A stretch of DNA of 64,000 bases, from NCBI GenBank assembly GCA_964469905.1, contig CAYXZW010000004.1, forward strand, positions 1-64,000, given 5' to 3'. How positions within the stretch are numbered: the stretch's first letter is position 1; each line of letters starts with the position of its first letter. Positions 34,575-43,054 of the stretch are shown one piece after another. Both the position numbers and the translations under genes were made by a program. The notes beneath the pieces were generated by a model, which was given only the letters and a program-made list of their open reading frames with translations, had not been told where the DNA came from and searched no databases. The stretch is from MVRV01 sp964469905. GTDB taxonomy: Bacteria > Desulfobacterota > Syntrophia > Syntrophales > Smithellaceae.

Positions 34575-34720
34575 AGCCCGTGTCCCTAAGCATGGGCTTT
34601 TTTTATTTTGGCAATAAGTTTAGCGTGCCACGACGGGATTTGGTACTTGCAACCGTCGTAAAACAATATGCTAAAACCCAACAGCTCTGGCGCTATGGAT
34701 TTTAGCCCAGAGCTTTTTTA
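34575..34720 (+). ncRNA. Three consecutive hairpins upstream of a hypothetical gene; candidate structured RNA
   Basis: Hairpin 1: AGCCCGTG/CATGGGCT (34575-34598) with seven T. Hairpin 2: ACGACGG/CCGTCGT (34630-34659), 16-nt loop, no T tract. Hairpin 3: AGCTCTGG/CCAGAGCT (34683-34714) with six T. Hairpins 1 and 3 are classic terminators. A short transcript from just after 34604 to 34720 would hold hairpin 2 and end at hairpin 3. A leader controlling the gene at 34747, only 26 bp further on, is the alternative. Confidence 0.4.
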
Positions 34721-34746
34721 TTGGAAAATGGAGGAAAGAGAAATCT

Positions 34747-35178
34747 ATGAAAACACCGGATCATTATATTGGAAAGCAAATCAAAACTGATGCAGACACT
34801 TTACCTGTGAAAGTTATCAATAAAGATACGGACAATAAAATTGTTTATTGCCAAAGGTATGAACCCCTAGAAATAGGCGGTGAAGAGCATAGATTGTTTT
34901 TTGAAGCCGGTGCAGCAGCTTATGAAATATATGTGATTTGCTGCGACAATAAGATCGACATCATCAACTACAGAATTGAGCAACTGCAATGTTGTCATCA
35001 TTCTTACGCACCCAATGCTGCTCCGGCATGGATTTTCCCCGAAGGCGCGATGTTCGATATAGAATGGGAAGAAATAATTCCATCCGTGCGTAAACGAATG
35101 TTGAAGTTTTTGGATTCTTTTCCAGCTAAACCCAAGAAAAGATCCGTTAAGTGGACAACAAAAGCTTCAAAGGGATAA
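34747..35178 (+). CDS. Hypothetical protein, accessory
   Basis: This 143-residue protein has a mixed alpha/beta sequence. Residues 20-70 are beta-rich with an EPLEIGGEEHRLFFEAGAAAYE segment, then CCDNKIDIINYRIEQLQCCHH with paired cysteines and histidines, and a basic C-terminal tail (PAKPKKRSVKWTTKASKG). I do not recognise a family. GGAGG lies 12 nt before ATG, a long but usable spacing. It follows the hairpin cluster and precedes another orphan gene of unknown role after 58 bp, so the two may be co-transcribed. Confidence 0.6.
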   Translation: MKTPDHYIGKQIKTDADTLPVKVINKDTDNKIVYCQRYEPLEIGGEEHRLFFEAGAAAYEIYVICCDNKIDIINYRIEQLQCCHHSYAPNAAPAWIFPEGAMFDIEWEEIIPSVRKRMLKFLDSFPAKPKKRSVKWTTKASKG

Positions 35179-35236
35179 GTATCTTTTTATCATATGGTAC
35201 TGAGTCGATAAGCTTTATTAGTAAAAGCAGAAAGTC

Positions 35237-35788
35237 ATGGCTGTGATAAATAATACAATTTATTCTTTTATTCCAAATCATTTGGAAATTGAAGATTGGC
35301 CGGAATTGCGTGTGTTCCCCAACAGGGTTGTCTATATGAGCTTTGATGATAACAAATTAATAGCCGGTGTCAGTTCGTATGTTCCCGTTCTGGAGACATT
35401 GGAGCAAACAATTGGTCAATGGGAAATGAGATATACAAACGAGTTTAGCAATCAATGTTGGCTCACAATAATTTATTACTCTGCAAAGAAAGGCTACTGC
35501 GCCGAAAAGTACATACGGGGAGAACTTAAAGCTAAAACAGATGGGGATGCTGATTGGGAAGCATTTTTCACTCATGTAACAATGGTCGGTCTTCAGAAAG
35601 GTGAAAGATGCCGGTTCATAACTACGCAGGAAGATATACCGGCATTAATATTGCCGCAACATGATGAAACAAAGACAAGAGACGCTGATAAAGATGATTG
35701 GGCAATATTTAATTTAACAGAACCTATACTTCAAAAGTATACAGAAAAAGCAGCTCAAGAAAGGCAAAATAAACGTAAGAAGAGATAA
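35237..35788 (+). CDS. Hypothetical protein, accessory
   Basis: This 183-residue soluble protein has a beta-rich N-terminal half (FPNRVVYMSFDDNKLIAGVSS), no cysteine pattern, and a highly charged C-terminal helix ending KAAQERQNKRKKR. I see no catalytic motif and recognise no family. The ribosome site is weak (AGAAAG). It lies between hairpin-rich DNA and the third palindrome copy and reads in the same direction as the flanking hypothetical genes, suggesting an accessory or phage-derived cassette. Confidence 0.6.
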   Translation: MAVINNTIYSFIPNHLEIEDWPELRVFPNRVVYMSFDDNKLIAGVSSYVPVLETLEQTIGQWEMRYTNEFSNQCWLTIIYYSAKKGYCAEKYIRGELKAKTDGDADWEAFFTHVTMVGLQKGERCRFITTQEDIPALILPQHDETKTRDADKDDWAIFNLTEPILQKYTEKAAQERQNKRKKR

Positions 35789-35823
35789 TGTCGCAGGTAT
35801 TAAACATATATTTCCGGAAGGGC

Positions 35824-35843
35824 GTGTCCAAGTGCTTGGACAC
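35824..35843. repeat. GTGTCCAA palindrome, copy 3
   Basis: GTGTCCAAGTGCTTGGACAC, flanked by C and G to make 22 bp of symmetry apart from the centre. It lies 36 bp after the stop of the preceding gene and about 70 bp before the next start. Confidence 0.7.
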
Positions 35844-35914
35844 GGTAAATTGCATTGAAAAATTAGATAGCATGAAAGTATCCAGAGTGCGTGCAAAGCA
35901 TAGGAGGTATTAGA

Positions 35915-36553
35915 ATGTGGGAAGCAACAATAAACAGAAGAGATTTAATACGTAACTCATTAGTTCTCGCGTCATGTGCTGTAATTCCAATAAGTATAAA
36001 TCATAAACCGAATACTGATGCCCTGGAGCGGCTCATCGCCGCAATAAGTCACCAATGTGCAATAAATGACACTTTGCTTACTGAAGAGGATATACAGGCC
36101 ATGACATATGCCTTTAATAAAATCAAACCACAGAATCATGTTGAATATGCGGTTGTCACTGCCTGTGCTTCCAGATATTTATATAACACTGGATTAATAG
36201 ACGAATATGTTCGGAGAAAGAACGGTAATACTCCAGAGCTTTTCTATCACCCAGTATTCGATTTGGAGAAGCGATGTTTGCCAAACACCTATGGCATATT
36301 GTTTTTCCGAGATCAGGCAATATGTATTCTGCAGGAACTTACATCCACTGTCACGACAAAAGCTACAGCGTATTGGTCGGAACTCATAAAATGGAAATTA
36401 GGATTCGATGATTTTGTTAAAGTTGTTATCGATAAATATAAAAAGGAGCTCGGCGCAAAGGGTCTGCAAGATACGTATAATTTCATTCGTACCTGTTCGC
36501 CGTATACGCCCTATTTCTGGAATTCAAACATAGTATCCAAAGCTGGGCTTTAA
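35915..36553 (+). CDS. Hypothetical protein with possible Tat signal
   Basis: This 212-residue protein starts at ATG 35915, chosen because AGGAGG lies 8 nt upstream; the frame extends to 35891 without a ribosome site. The N-terminus NRRDLIRNSLVLASCAVIPIS has a twin-arginine followed by a hydrophobic stretch, like a Tat export signal, with a cysteine in the hydrophobic part. The rest is mostly helical, with no recognised domain. It may be exported folded to the periplasm. It lies just downstream of palindrome copy 3. Confidence 0.6.
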   Translation: MWEATINRRDLIRNSLVLASCAVIPISINHKPNTDALERLIAAISHQCAINDTLLTEEDIQAMTYAFNKIKPQNHVEYAVVTACASRYLYNTGLIDEYVRRKNGNTPELFYHPVFDLEKRCLPNTYGILFFRDQAICILQELTSTVTTKATAYWSELIKWKLGFDDFVKVVIDKYKKELGAKGLQDTYNFIRTCSPYTPYFWNSNIVSKAGL

Positions 36554-36862
36554 CATTAAGATGATATTATAGGGGCAGATCTTTGATGTTTATTAGTAAA
36601 AAGATTCCTCCTGCCTTATAGAAGGAATTAAAGATAAAAATGAATTCTATAATAATTATTGATTTAATGCAAATATTGTCCTATAATTAAGAGGTTAAAG
36701 ATTAACGTCCTTCATTAAATATTATTTGTTTTCATAATAGTCGTATGAGTATCGGAGTTAGTTAATACGTCATCAATTACTATACATTGGATGCAAATAC
36801 ATTGTCAGATTGTTTATATCGCATCGGGTAATAAAAATAGTTTATCATTTCAAGGAGGTTTT
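36554..36862. other. Intergenic region, nothing specific seen
   Basis: These 309 bp are strongly AT-rich with no ORF or hairpin. They probably hold the promoter for the exported-protein operon that starts at 36863. Confidence 0.5.
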
Positions 36863-37657
36863 ATGAAAAAATTTGTTCCATATCTTATAGTATTTTTAAT
36901 TTTGATATTATCCTCTTTGGCTGTCGCAAAACAGGATCACTCTGTTACTGGTTCGGCCTGCTACCAGTTCGGTGACAATGAAACACCTCTTTCCGCGAAG
37001 AAGATGGCAACCGAATTGGCTAAACGCAATGCTATGGAAAACTATATTACATATGTCGCATCCACGACCAGAGTGGAGAATTTCGAACTGAAGAAGGATT
37101 CGATCATTTCAGCAAGTAGGGGGTATCTTCATAACATGAAGGTCACCAAAGAAGAGAAAAAAGAGAGGGAATACTGTGTGTCTGTCGCCGCGACAATCCA
37201 ACCTGATGAAGTAGAAAATCTTATCAAAATGCAATCGAAGGGGAACCAACCAGAAAGAGAAGACGGAAAAGTATCTCTAAATGAATGGAATAAGAGAACT
37301 GATGCCAAAGCAGCGGATGCGATTGAGAAGGTCAAAGGCGGAGAAATTGACTGGGGTAAACGGATTATTCGTGTCAGTGGATTCGGTGCTGCTAATAAGT
37401 CCTTTCCTAAACACATATGGAAGAAAGACGCTGAAGATAATGCCATCATGGATGCACAGGTAAAGATTCTCGAGATTACAAAGGGAGTAGATTTGGAAGC
37501 GAAAAAGTATATCGAAAATTATCAAACCCGTGAGCAGAGCGTAAAGAAATCAGTACAAGGCCTAGTGAAAAAAGCCTACCAAGTTGGCAAAACAAAATTC
37601 TCCACTGAAGAAGATACAGCAGAAATAATTATGGAAGCAAAGCTACCGGAAGAATAG
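36863..37657 (+). CDS. Exported LPP20-like protein
   Basis: This 264-residue protein starts at ATG 36863 (AGGAGG 5 nt upstream; upstream frame to 36791 is unlikely). Signal peptide: residues 1-22 (VPYLIVFLILILSSLAVA). The mature part seems to have two related domains. The second reads IIRVSGFGAANKSF, DAEDNAIMDAQVKILEITKGV and a TREQSVKKSVQGLVKKA segment, the pattern of LPP20/FlgT-type envelope proteins. There is no lipobox. Two bases separate its stop from the next gene's ATG, so they form an operon. A 30-bp copy of its 3' end recurs at 39031. Function unknown; envelope or periplasm. Confidence 0.7.
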   Translation: MKKFVPYLIVFLILILSSLAVAKQDHSVTGSACYQFGDNETPLSAKKMATELAKRNAMENYITYVASTTRVENFELKKDSIISASRGYLHNMKVTKEEKKEREYCVSVAATIQPDEVENLIKMQSKGNQPEREDGKVSLNEWNKRTDAKAADAIEKVKGGEIDWGKRIIRVSGFGAANKSFPKHIWKKDAEDNAIMDAQVKILEITKGVDLEAKKYIENYQTREQSVKKSVQGLVKKAYQVGKTKFSTEEDTAEIIMEAKLPEE

Positions 37658-37659
37658 AA

Positions 37660-38895
37660 ATGCCTATTCAGAAACATTACAGTATGAATATTACCTTAAT
37701 GAGAATTACACTGACCATCTTCTTGCTTATGCTATTGGTTCCTAATATTGCCTTTTCGGAAACAAAAACATTTATTAAGGAATACACCTACCAAGCAAGT
37801 GAGGTGGACAGTAAGCAAACATGTCGTATATTAGCAATGGAACAAGTTAAACGATTACTTTTAGAGGAATTAGGGACATATTTGGAAAGTTATAGAGAAG
37901 TTGTTAATTATCAACTGAAGAAAAGTGAAATAACATCGTTAACAGCGGGTATTGTAAAAACTGAGATTGTAGATGAGAAATGGAATGGTCAAACATATTG
38001 GATAAAAACAAAAATAGCGGCAGACCCGGATGATGTCGTCAAGTCAATTGATAATCTTCGTAAAGACCGTGATAAATCGAGAAAGCTTTTAGAACTTAAT
38101 CAAAGAGCAACTGCTATACTAGAGGAAAACAATAAGCTAAGAGAAGATTTAAAACTCTCAAAAGGGGAGGAAAGACAAAAACAAAAACAAAAATACGATA
38201 TAGCAATAAATGAACTATCAACAATAGATTCGTTGCAGAAGAATGTAATAAATGAACTGTCAACAATAGATTCATTGCATAGTGGAGATATGTATTATGC
38301 AGTGAAAGAATACAATTCAGCAATAAATCATTATAGCAAGGCAATTAAACTGAATCCCCAATATGCGAGATCGTTCAATTCTCGTGGAGCCACATATGCC
38401 ATGCTTAGCAAATATAGTGAAGCAATTATTGATTATAATAAAGCAATTGAACTGAATCCAGAATTTGGAGATGCTTATTTTAATCGTGGCGTTACATATT
38501 TCAAAATTCATAAATATAGTGAAGCAAATAGTGATTTCAGTAAAGCAATTGAACTAGATCCAGACCTTGCAGATGCTTATTGCAACCGTGGAGACACATA
38601 TGCCAAGCTTAGCAAATATAGTGAAGCAATCTCTGATTATAATAAGGCAATTGAAATAAATCCGCAATTGGCAATTGCTTATTACAACCGTGCTTGCATA
38701 TATTCGCTTTATAAAAATATTACAAAATCTATACAAGACTTATCTAAAGCAATACAAATAAATCCCGATTTACAAGATGATGCAAAAGATGACAGGGATT
38801 TTGATAATATAAGGAATACCCCTGACTTCAAAAAATTGACACACCGCTTTCGTCAAAAAGTTAAGTGGCCACCAGAAGGTGTAAGGATCAAATAG
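37660..38895 (+). CDS. Exported protein with FlgT/LPP20-like N-domain and TPR repeats
   Basis: This 411-residue protein has a signal peptide (about 1-33, ending IAFSE; a second ATG at codon 9 may be the true start). Next comes a domain shared with the protein at 39146 (KTFIKEYTYQASEVDSKQTC...), a coiled coil (about 125-190, with a duplicated NELSTIDSL), and five TPR units (about 205-385; each like YSEAISDYNKAIELNPQ..AYYNRG). TPRs mediate protein contacts, so this is probably a periplasmic scaffold. It lies 2 bp after the LPP20-like gene. Confidence 0.75.
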   Translation: MPIQKHYSMNITLMRITLTIFLLMLLVPNIAFSETKTFIKEYTYQASEVDSKQTCRILAMEQVKRLLLEELGTYLESYREVVNYQLKKSEITSLTAGIVKTEIVDEKWNGQTYWIKTKIAADPDDVVKSIDNLRKDRDKSRKLLELNQRATAILEENNKLREDLKLSKGEERQKQKQKYDIAINELSTIDSLQKNVINELSTIDSLHSGDMYYAVKEYNSAINHYSKAIKLNPQYARSFNSRGATYAMLSKYSEAIIDYNKAIELNPEFGDAYFNRGVTYFKIHKYSEANSDFSKAIELDPDLADAYCNRGDTYAKLSKYSEAISDYNKAIEINPQLAIAYYNRACIYSLYKNITKSIQDLSKAIQINPDLQDDAKDDRDFDNIRNTPDFKKLTHRFRQKVKWPPEGVRIK

Positions 38896-39030
38896 TGACT
38901 TTTAATAAATATTAAAGGTTCATTGAATCGATAATAAATACTCATCGATTTGTAGTTTGTGTCAGTGAACTTCTCCCTCAAAAATGCAAACCTTGCTTAA
39001 CGTGTAGTGCAACTATAAGGGTCAGAAAAT

Positions 39031-39070
39031 AATTATGGAAGCCAAACTGCTGGAAGAATAGAAATACCTA
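39031..39070 (+). pseudogene. Relic of the 3' end of the LPP20-like gene
   Basis: The sequence encodes IMEAKLLEE-stop followed by GAAATACCTA, nearly identical to the end of the gene at 36863-37657 (IMEAKLPEE-stop, GAAATGCCTA). Nothing upstream of it matches. It shows that the block containing the LPP20-like 3' end and the next gene was duplicated in tandem and then trimmed. Confidence 0.65.
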
Positions 39071-39145
39071 TGAAGTAAAATACTACAGACTGAAGGCGGT
39101 TATGGATGATAATGTTTAATTATTTTGTTCATAGGAGTACCTAAC

Positions 39146-39823
39146 ATGAAATCTACCCTCACACGAATTATAATGAATATTTTTTTGCTAATACTATTGA
39201 TTCCTAATCTTACCTTTGCGGAAACAAAAACCTTCATTAAGGAATACACCTACCAGGCAAGTGAGGTGGATAGTAAACAAACATGTCGTATATTGGCATT
39301 GGAGCAGGTTAAAAGATTGCTACTGGAGGAAATGGGAACATACATGGAAAGTAATAGGGAAGTTGTTAATTATCAACTTAAAAAAAGCGAAATAACATCA
39401 TTATCAGCTGGTGTTGTTCAGGCTAAGGTTTTACGTGAGAAGTGGGATGGTGAAAAATATTGGATGGAAGCGAGCATAACTGCAGATCCTGACGATGTTG
39501 CCAAAAGGATTAATGAACTGCTAAATAATAGGGAAAAGAGACAAGCAGTTGAGAATGAAAGAAAAAAAGTTGATGAAACCATTAAACAAACAACACAATT
39601 AAGAAATGAATTAATGAATGATAAAGACAATCAAGCAAAAATTAAAGAATATAATGAAAAAGTACAAGCCATTAAAATGATGTCAACTTTTAGCAACGCT
39701 ATGCAAAAAATGGTATCTAACAAACCGGAAGAAGCGATCGGTTCTATGATGCAGGGTATGATGGAGGTGATTAAAAATTCAGGCAGTGATACGCCGTTAA
39801 ATACTCAAGCAGCAGAAAATTAA
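39146..39823 (+). CDS. Exported paralogue of the protein at 37660, without TPRs
   Basis: This 225-residue protein starts at ATG 39146 (AGGAG 8 nt upstream). Signal peptide: residues 1-25 (IIMNIFLLILLIPNLTFA). Residues 26-125 are almost the same as the N-domain at 37660 (TKTFIKEYTYQASEVDSKQT and on through PDDV), then a coiled coil (NNREKRQAVENERKKVDE) and a methionine-rich C-terminus (SNAMQKMVSNKPEEAIGSMM) instead of TPRs. It arose by tandem duplication, followed by replacement of the C-terminal part. Function unknown. Confidence 0.72.
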   Translation: MKSTLTRIIMNIFLLILLIPNLTFAETKTFIKEYTYQASEVDSKQTCRILALEQVKRLLLEEMGTYMESNREVVNYQLKKSEITSLSAGVVQAKVLREKWDGEKYWMEASITADPDDVAKRINELLNNREKRQAVENERKKVDETIKQTTQLRNELMNDKDNQAKIKEYNEKVQAIKMMSTFSNAMQKMVSNKPEEAIGSMMQGMMEVIKNSGSDTPLNTQAAEN

Positions 39824-39950
39824 TTTATTAATTTTGTTTAGATGACCATCTATGCAATATTGGAACAGAACGCTAGGTTTCTACAATTTAGGACAGTAAC
39901 ACGAGAATAAGATGGATCAAGAACAGAGAGCAATAACGGGCAATATCAAA

Positions 39951-40667
39951 TTAATTTTCTTCTAATGACTTCAAGAAGAGTTCCGGCAGTGCTTTGCCCG
40001 CCGCATCTCGGATCGCTTCATCATAAAGGAATGACATGTCATTCGCCTCGGGATTAATTTCGATGCATCGGGCATTATTCTCTTTTGCGAATCGTGGGAA
40101 CCCTGCAGCCGGATAGACAACTCCGGAGGTTCCGATGCTTATAAAAAGGTCACAACGCCGGATCGCGGAAACCGCTTCGTTTATTACACTTTGATCGAGT
40201 GCGTCCCCAAACCAGATAATATCTGGTCTGAGCCAATGTCCGCACTTTTCGCATCGATAGCTTTTATATTTTTCGCCAATATCTTCTAATGTGCCATCAC
40301 AATGGCAACGCAAACGCCAGAGGCTTCCGTGCAGCTCGATAACGTTCCTACTACCAGCCCTCTGATGAATTCCGTCAATATTCTGCGTCACCACTGTGAT
40401 CCGATTGTACTTCTTCTCCAATGCGGCGATTGTAACATGTCCGGCATGAGGTTTACAGGCGAGGACTGCCGCCCGTCTCAGTTCGTGGAATTTCAGAACC
40501 TTTTCGGGATCGGCGTCAAATGCTTCCTGACAGGCATACTCCTCCCAGCGATACTTGTTCCATATGCCGCCGTGTCCACGGTAGGTAGGAACACCGCTTT
40601 CCGCAGACATCCCTGCGCCGGTAAAAAAGACGATATGATTATACTGTCGAGGATTAATAGTTATCAT
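39951..40667 (-). CDS. cobB: Sir2-family NAD-dependent protein deacylase (CobB-like)
   Basis: From ATG 40667 it is 238 residues, the usual length for bacterial sirtuins; the frame extends to 40742 with several ATGs. Visible: NAD site FFTGAGMSAESGVPTYRG, TQNIDGIHQRAG, catalytic His in ELHGS, a zinc set CHC...CEKC, and FISIGTSGVVYPAAGF. It removes acyl groups from lysines using NAD. The desuccinylase-type YxxR position reads HELR, so the acyl preference may differ from E. coli CobB. It has no fused effector domain, so it is probably metabolic, fitting an organism with heavy acyl-CoA flux. Confidence 0.88.
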   Translation of the reverse strand: MITINPRQYNHIVFFTGAGMSAESGVPTYRGHGGIWNKYRWEEYACQEAFDADPEKVLKFHELRRAAVLACKPHAGHVTIAALEKKYNRITVVTQNIDGIHQRAGSRNVIELHGSLWRLRCHCDGTLEDIGEKYKSYRCEKCGHWLRPDIIWFGDALDQSVINEAVSAIRRCDLFISIGTSGVVYPAAGFPRFAKENNARCIEINPEANDMSFLYDEAIRDAAGKALPELFLKSLEEN

Positions 40668-41013
40668 GCTTTGAAACCCTGGAGAAGACATTACCATGAT
40701 CATTGAGGTATCACAATAATAAATGCAATTCACACCAGGCAATAAACGTAACTAGAATCCAACACATTTTATGGTCAGTTCTTCATTGACAACTAGTGAT
40801 GCCTTTCCTATACTCCCTTCCAGGAAAAGCAAATTCTTAATTGTCAAGGTTGCCAAGGTGTTTCATGACCAATACTTCATTGTTACTACTCCGGATAAAA
40901 AATAATATTTGCAGCAGAGCGTGCATTATTAGAGAAAATGATAATTTAATTGGATAATAGAAAACGAACTGGGGTGCGTTTAATATTTGCATGACTTTCA
41001 TTAAGGCAATATT

Positions 41014-41397
41014 ATGAATATACAGATTGATATAGACGGAACAATTGATAAGGCGCCTGATTTTTTCCAATGGTTGACTAAGAGCTTGCAAGCAAGCAAA
41101 CACAAGGTATTTATAGTTTCCTCCCGAACTTGTTCACCCCAAAATGATATCGAAACGGCCAGAGAATTGTGGGATTATGGCGTAACGTATAACAAACTTA
41201 TTTTAAGTCCGGAGCTAAATAATTTAGATTTAAAACGAATTCCGCCTGATATGAATCCCGGTGCAAAACTCTATATTTACAAGTTGTTCACAGCGGAAGA
41301 TAATAACATTGATATCCTTTTTGATGACTGCGGCATAACCACCGAGCTGTTCCGCAAATATCTTCCCAATATAAAAGTATTTCGTCTCCTACCCTAG
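41014..41397 (+). CDS. HAD-like hydrolase
   Basis: This 127-residue protein has the three HAD motifs: IDIDGTID (nucleophile and acid aspartates, residues 5-12), FIVSSRT (motif II) and DILFDDCG (motif IV). It is a minimal HAD fold without a cap, as in small nucleotidases and polynucleotide 5'-phosphatases found in phages and accessory DNA. AAGG precedes the ATG. Substrate unknown. A second, unrelated small HAD gene lies at 46572. Confidence 0.75.
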   Translation: MNIQIDIDGTIDKAPDFFQWLTKSLQASKHKVFIVSSRTCSPQNDIETARELWDYGVTYNKLILSPELNNLDLKRIPPDMNPGAKLYIYKLFTAEDNNIDILFDDCGITTELFRKYLPNIKVFRLLP

Positions 41398-42012
41398 TGG
41401 GTAGCAATGTATCAAGTTTAAGACAGGAAATATCATAAAATAGAAATCTTATAGAATAGCATACATAACGGATTAATATGCAGAAAGGTGATGATATGAA
41501 AATGCCAAAGCCAGAGATGTAAATATCTTACTTCTTCGTAGCCGTTACCACTGCCAGTTCATTCTTCACATTGTATCTTTCAAATCACAATTATCAATAT
41601 TTGCAATTATCAAAGATAAGTATTTGTAGGTGACAAATGCAATTTTTGCTTCCTGAAAGTGATCCTCCATTATTTTTCGATGATATGCACTGTTTCACAT
41701 GGTACTCATTAAAGCCGGTTTTCTTTACAGTGGACAAATCTCCCATAAATTACCCGCCGGGCTTTTGGTCTTTATTATCACAAAATACCCGGTGAGGAAA
41801 ATTCAATTATGTTGATTTCATGATACATTTTAACTTTTCATTTTTTTTGAAATGAAGTAGTCTTGCACAAAATATCGGAAAATACCCGGTGGGTATATTA
41901 AACGTTCGGCTGAAACGAAAAGACAAAAGACTGTTTCAGCCGAATAGAGCGGCGACAATAATCAAGATAGTGAAGCATTTATTATTAACCAAAAAAATGA
42001 GGAGTCTTCTAT
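41398..42012. other. 615-bp noncoding region with repeats
   Basis: AAAATACCCGGTG occurs twice (41782-41794 and 41879-41891). A 12-bp-arm hairpin lies at 41905-41944. A tiny frame with AGGTGATGAT upstream (41496-41522, eight codons) and a minus-strand tail near 41525 may be remnants of lost genes. No intact ORF is present. Confidence 0.5.
41905..41944 (+). promoter_or_regulatory. 12-bp-arm inverted repeat upstream of lipoprotein gene
   Basis: TTCGGCTGAAAC (41905-41916) pairs perfectly with GTTTCAGCCGAA (41933-41944). No T tract follows. It ends 68 bp before the lipoprotein ATG, so it is more like an operator or leader structure than a terminator. Confidence 0.5.
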
Positions 42013-42663
42013 ATGAGGTTTAAACGTGCTGCAAGTGTAATGTTATGCGTGGCCTTTGTTTTCGGATGTGCAAGTACTGTGGTATTGAAGACAAGCCGTT
42101 ATAACCCAGCGCTGAACAGTGAGGATTTTTCTGAATATTCAGGAAAATCAGTCTTTATCAGTTCCTTTGTCAATAATGACAATTCAACAACAAATTACGT
42201 TTTTAGCAGTCGTGATAAAACAGTAAAATTCCGAACTGATGATGTCGCGGAATTTCTTAAAGATTGTTTTGTAAAAAATTTTAACGCGATCGGAGTCACT
42301 ACTCAAGAAGAAGAAGGTAGATCATTCGGCTCATTTTGGGCTCCGCACAATAAGGTCAAAGTAATTGTCACCAAAACCAAAGTAGGTGATACCGACGACG
42401 AAGGGATGAAGATCAAAAGTCCAAAAGGAATGCCAGCTTTAAAAATTGTATTCTATGAAATATGTAATTCGGAACTTTCCTTTAAAGCGGAAGTTTATCG
42501 AGATGGTATTATTGCAGCTCAAAAACATTTTACTGTGACCACAAGCCCGGTAACGCAACATTCTGAATCAGCATACGAAGGTCAAGTTGGCGAGTTGATC
42601 ACTAAAGCTTTTAGAGCAATGGTAACTGACCAGCAGTTCAAAAAAGCTCTTACAACTAAATAG
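42013..42663 (+). CDS. Lipoprotein of unknown function
   Basis: This 216-residue protein has a lipoprotein signal: MRFKRAASVMLCVAFVFGC, with Cys19 as the lipidated residue. The mature domain (about 40-205) is alpha/beta with SGKSVFISSFVNND, a DDVAEFLKDCFVKNFNAIGV helix, and ends in an amphipathic helix (GELITKAFRAMVTDQQFKKAL). This resembles the fold of envelope proteins that bind polymers or assembly factors, but I cannot assign a family. GAGGAG lies 8 nt before the ATG. It stands alone between noncoding stretches. Confidence 0.72.
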   Translation: MRFKRAASVMLCVAFVFGCASTVVLKTSRYNPALNSEDFSEYSGKSVFISSFVNNDNSTTNYVFSSRDKTVKFRTDDVAEFLKDCFVKNFNAIGVTTQEEEGRSFGSFWAPHNKVKVIVTKTKVGDTDDEGMKIKSPKGMPALKIVFYEICNSELSFKAEVYRDGIIAAQKHFTVTTSPVTQHSESAYEGQVGELITKAFRAMVTDQQFKKALTTK

Positions 42664-43054
42664 TTAACCGACAGTCATTTGATGCTAAATTTTAAATAAA
42701 CGATTCAAATACGCCACCCAACAAAACGGTTGAAGCCTAACGGGAGTGTTTTTGATATAAGGCAATGACTTTAAAAGGGAACCAAAATCGCTAAAATACG
42801 AGTCTGCGTCAAGCACGTCGGCGTAACCGCGCGTTGTACCTTTCAAATAGTTATCAATAAATTCTATCTGATCAAATTTTATTGATAAGTAGATGTACCG
42901 ATTATCAAGACAAGGCTTAATTTGACACTATCTGTCAAGTCAAATATAGGTCAGGACAAATCAAGGCCCTACTGAAATGAGTTCTCTGTGCAAGCGCACG
43001 AGAAATTCAGACTGCACTGCACCCTCCAGAGCACATAACCATCATGTTGTTTTT
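42664..43054. other. Intergenic region with hairpin
   Basis: TTATCAATAAA (42851-42861) pairs with TTTATTGATAA (42878-42888). Near 42920 are overlapping TGTCAAGTCAAA-type half-repeats. No ORF. Lies between the convergent lipoprotein and recombinase genes. Confidence 0.5.

Larger units (their letters stand above)
33862..34746. other. 885-bp region without a clear gene, rich in hairpins and repeats
   Basis: It contains the IS-end-like 19-mer (33907), a 27-codon frame with AAAGGA upstream (34006-34089), palindrome copy 2 (34324-34343) and three hairpins (34575-34720). A 69-codon plus-strand frame at 34298-34507 runs through the palindrome and is not convincing. Confidence 0.5.

Noticed and set aside
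39951..40667. Sirtuin as a defence effector (Thoeris ThsA-like or DSR-like)
   Set aside because: It is a stand-alone CobB-length sirtuin with zinc cysteines and no SLOG or helical sensor domain, far from the TIR genes and outside their operon.
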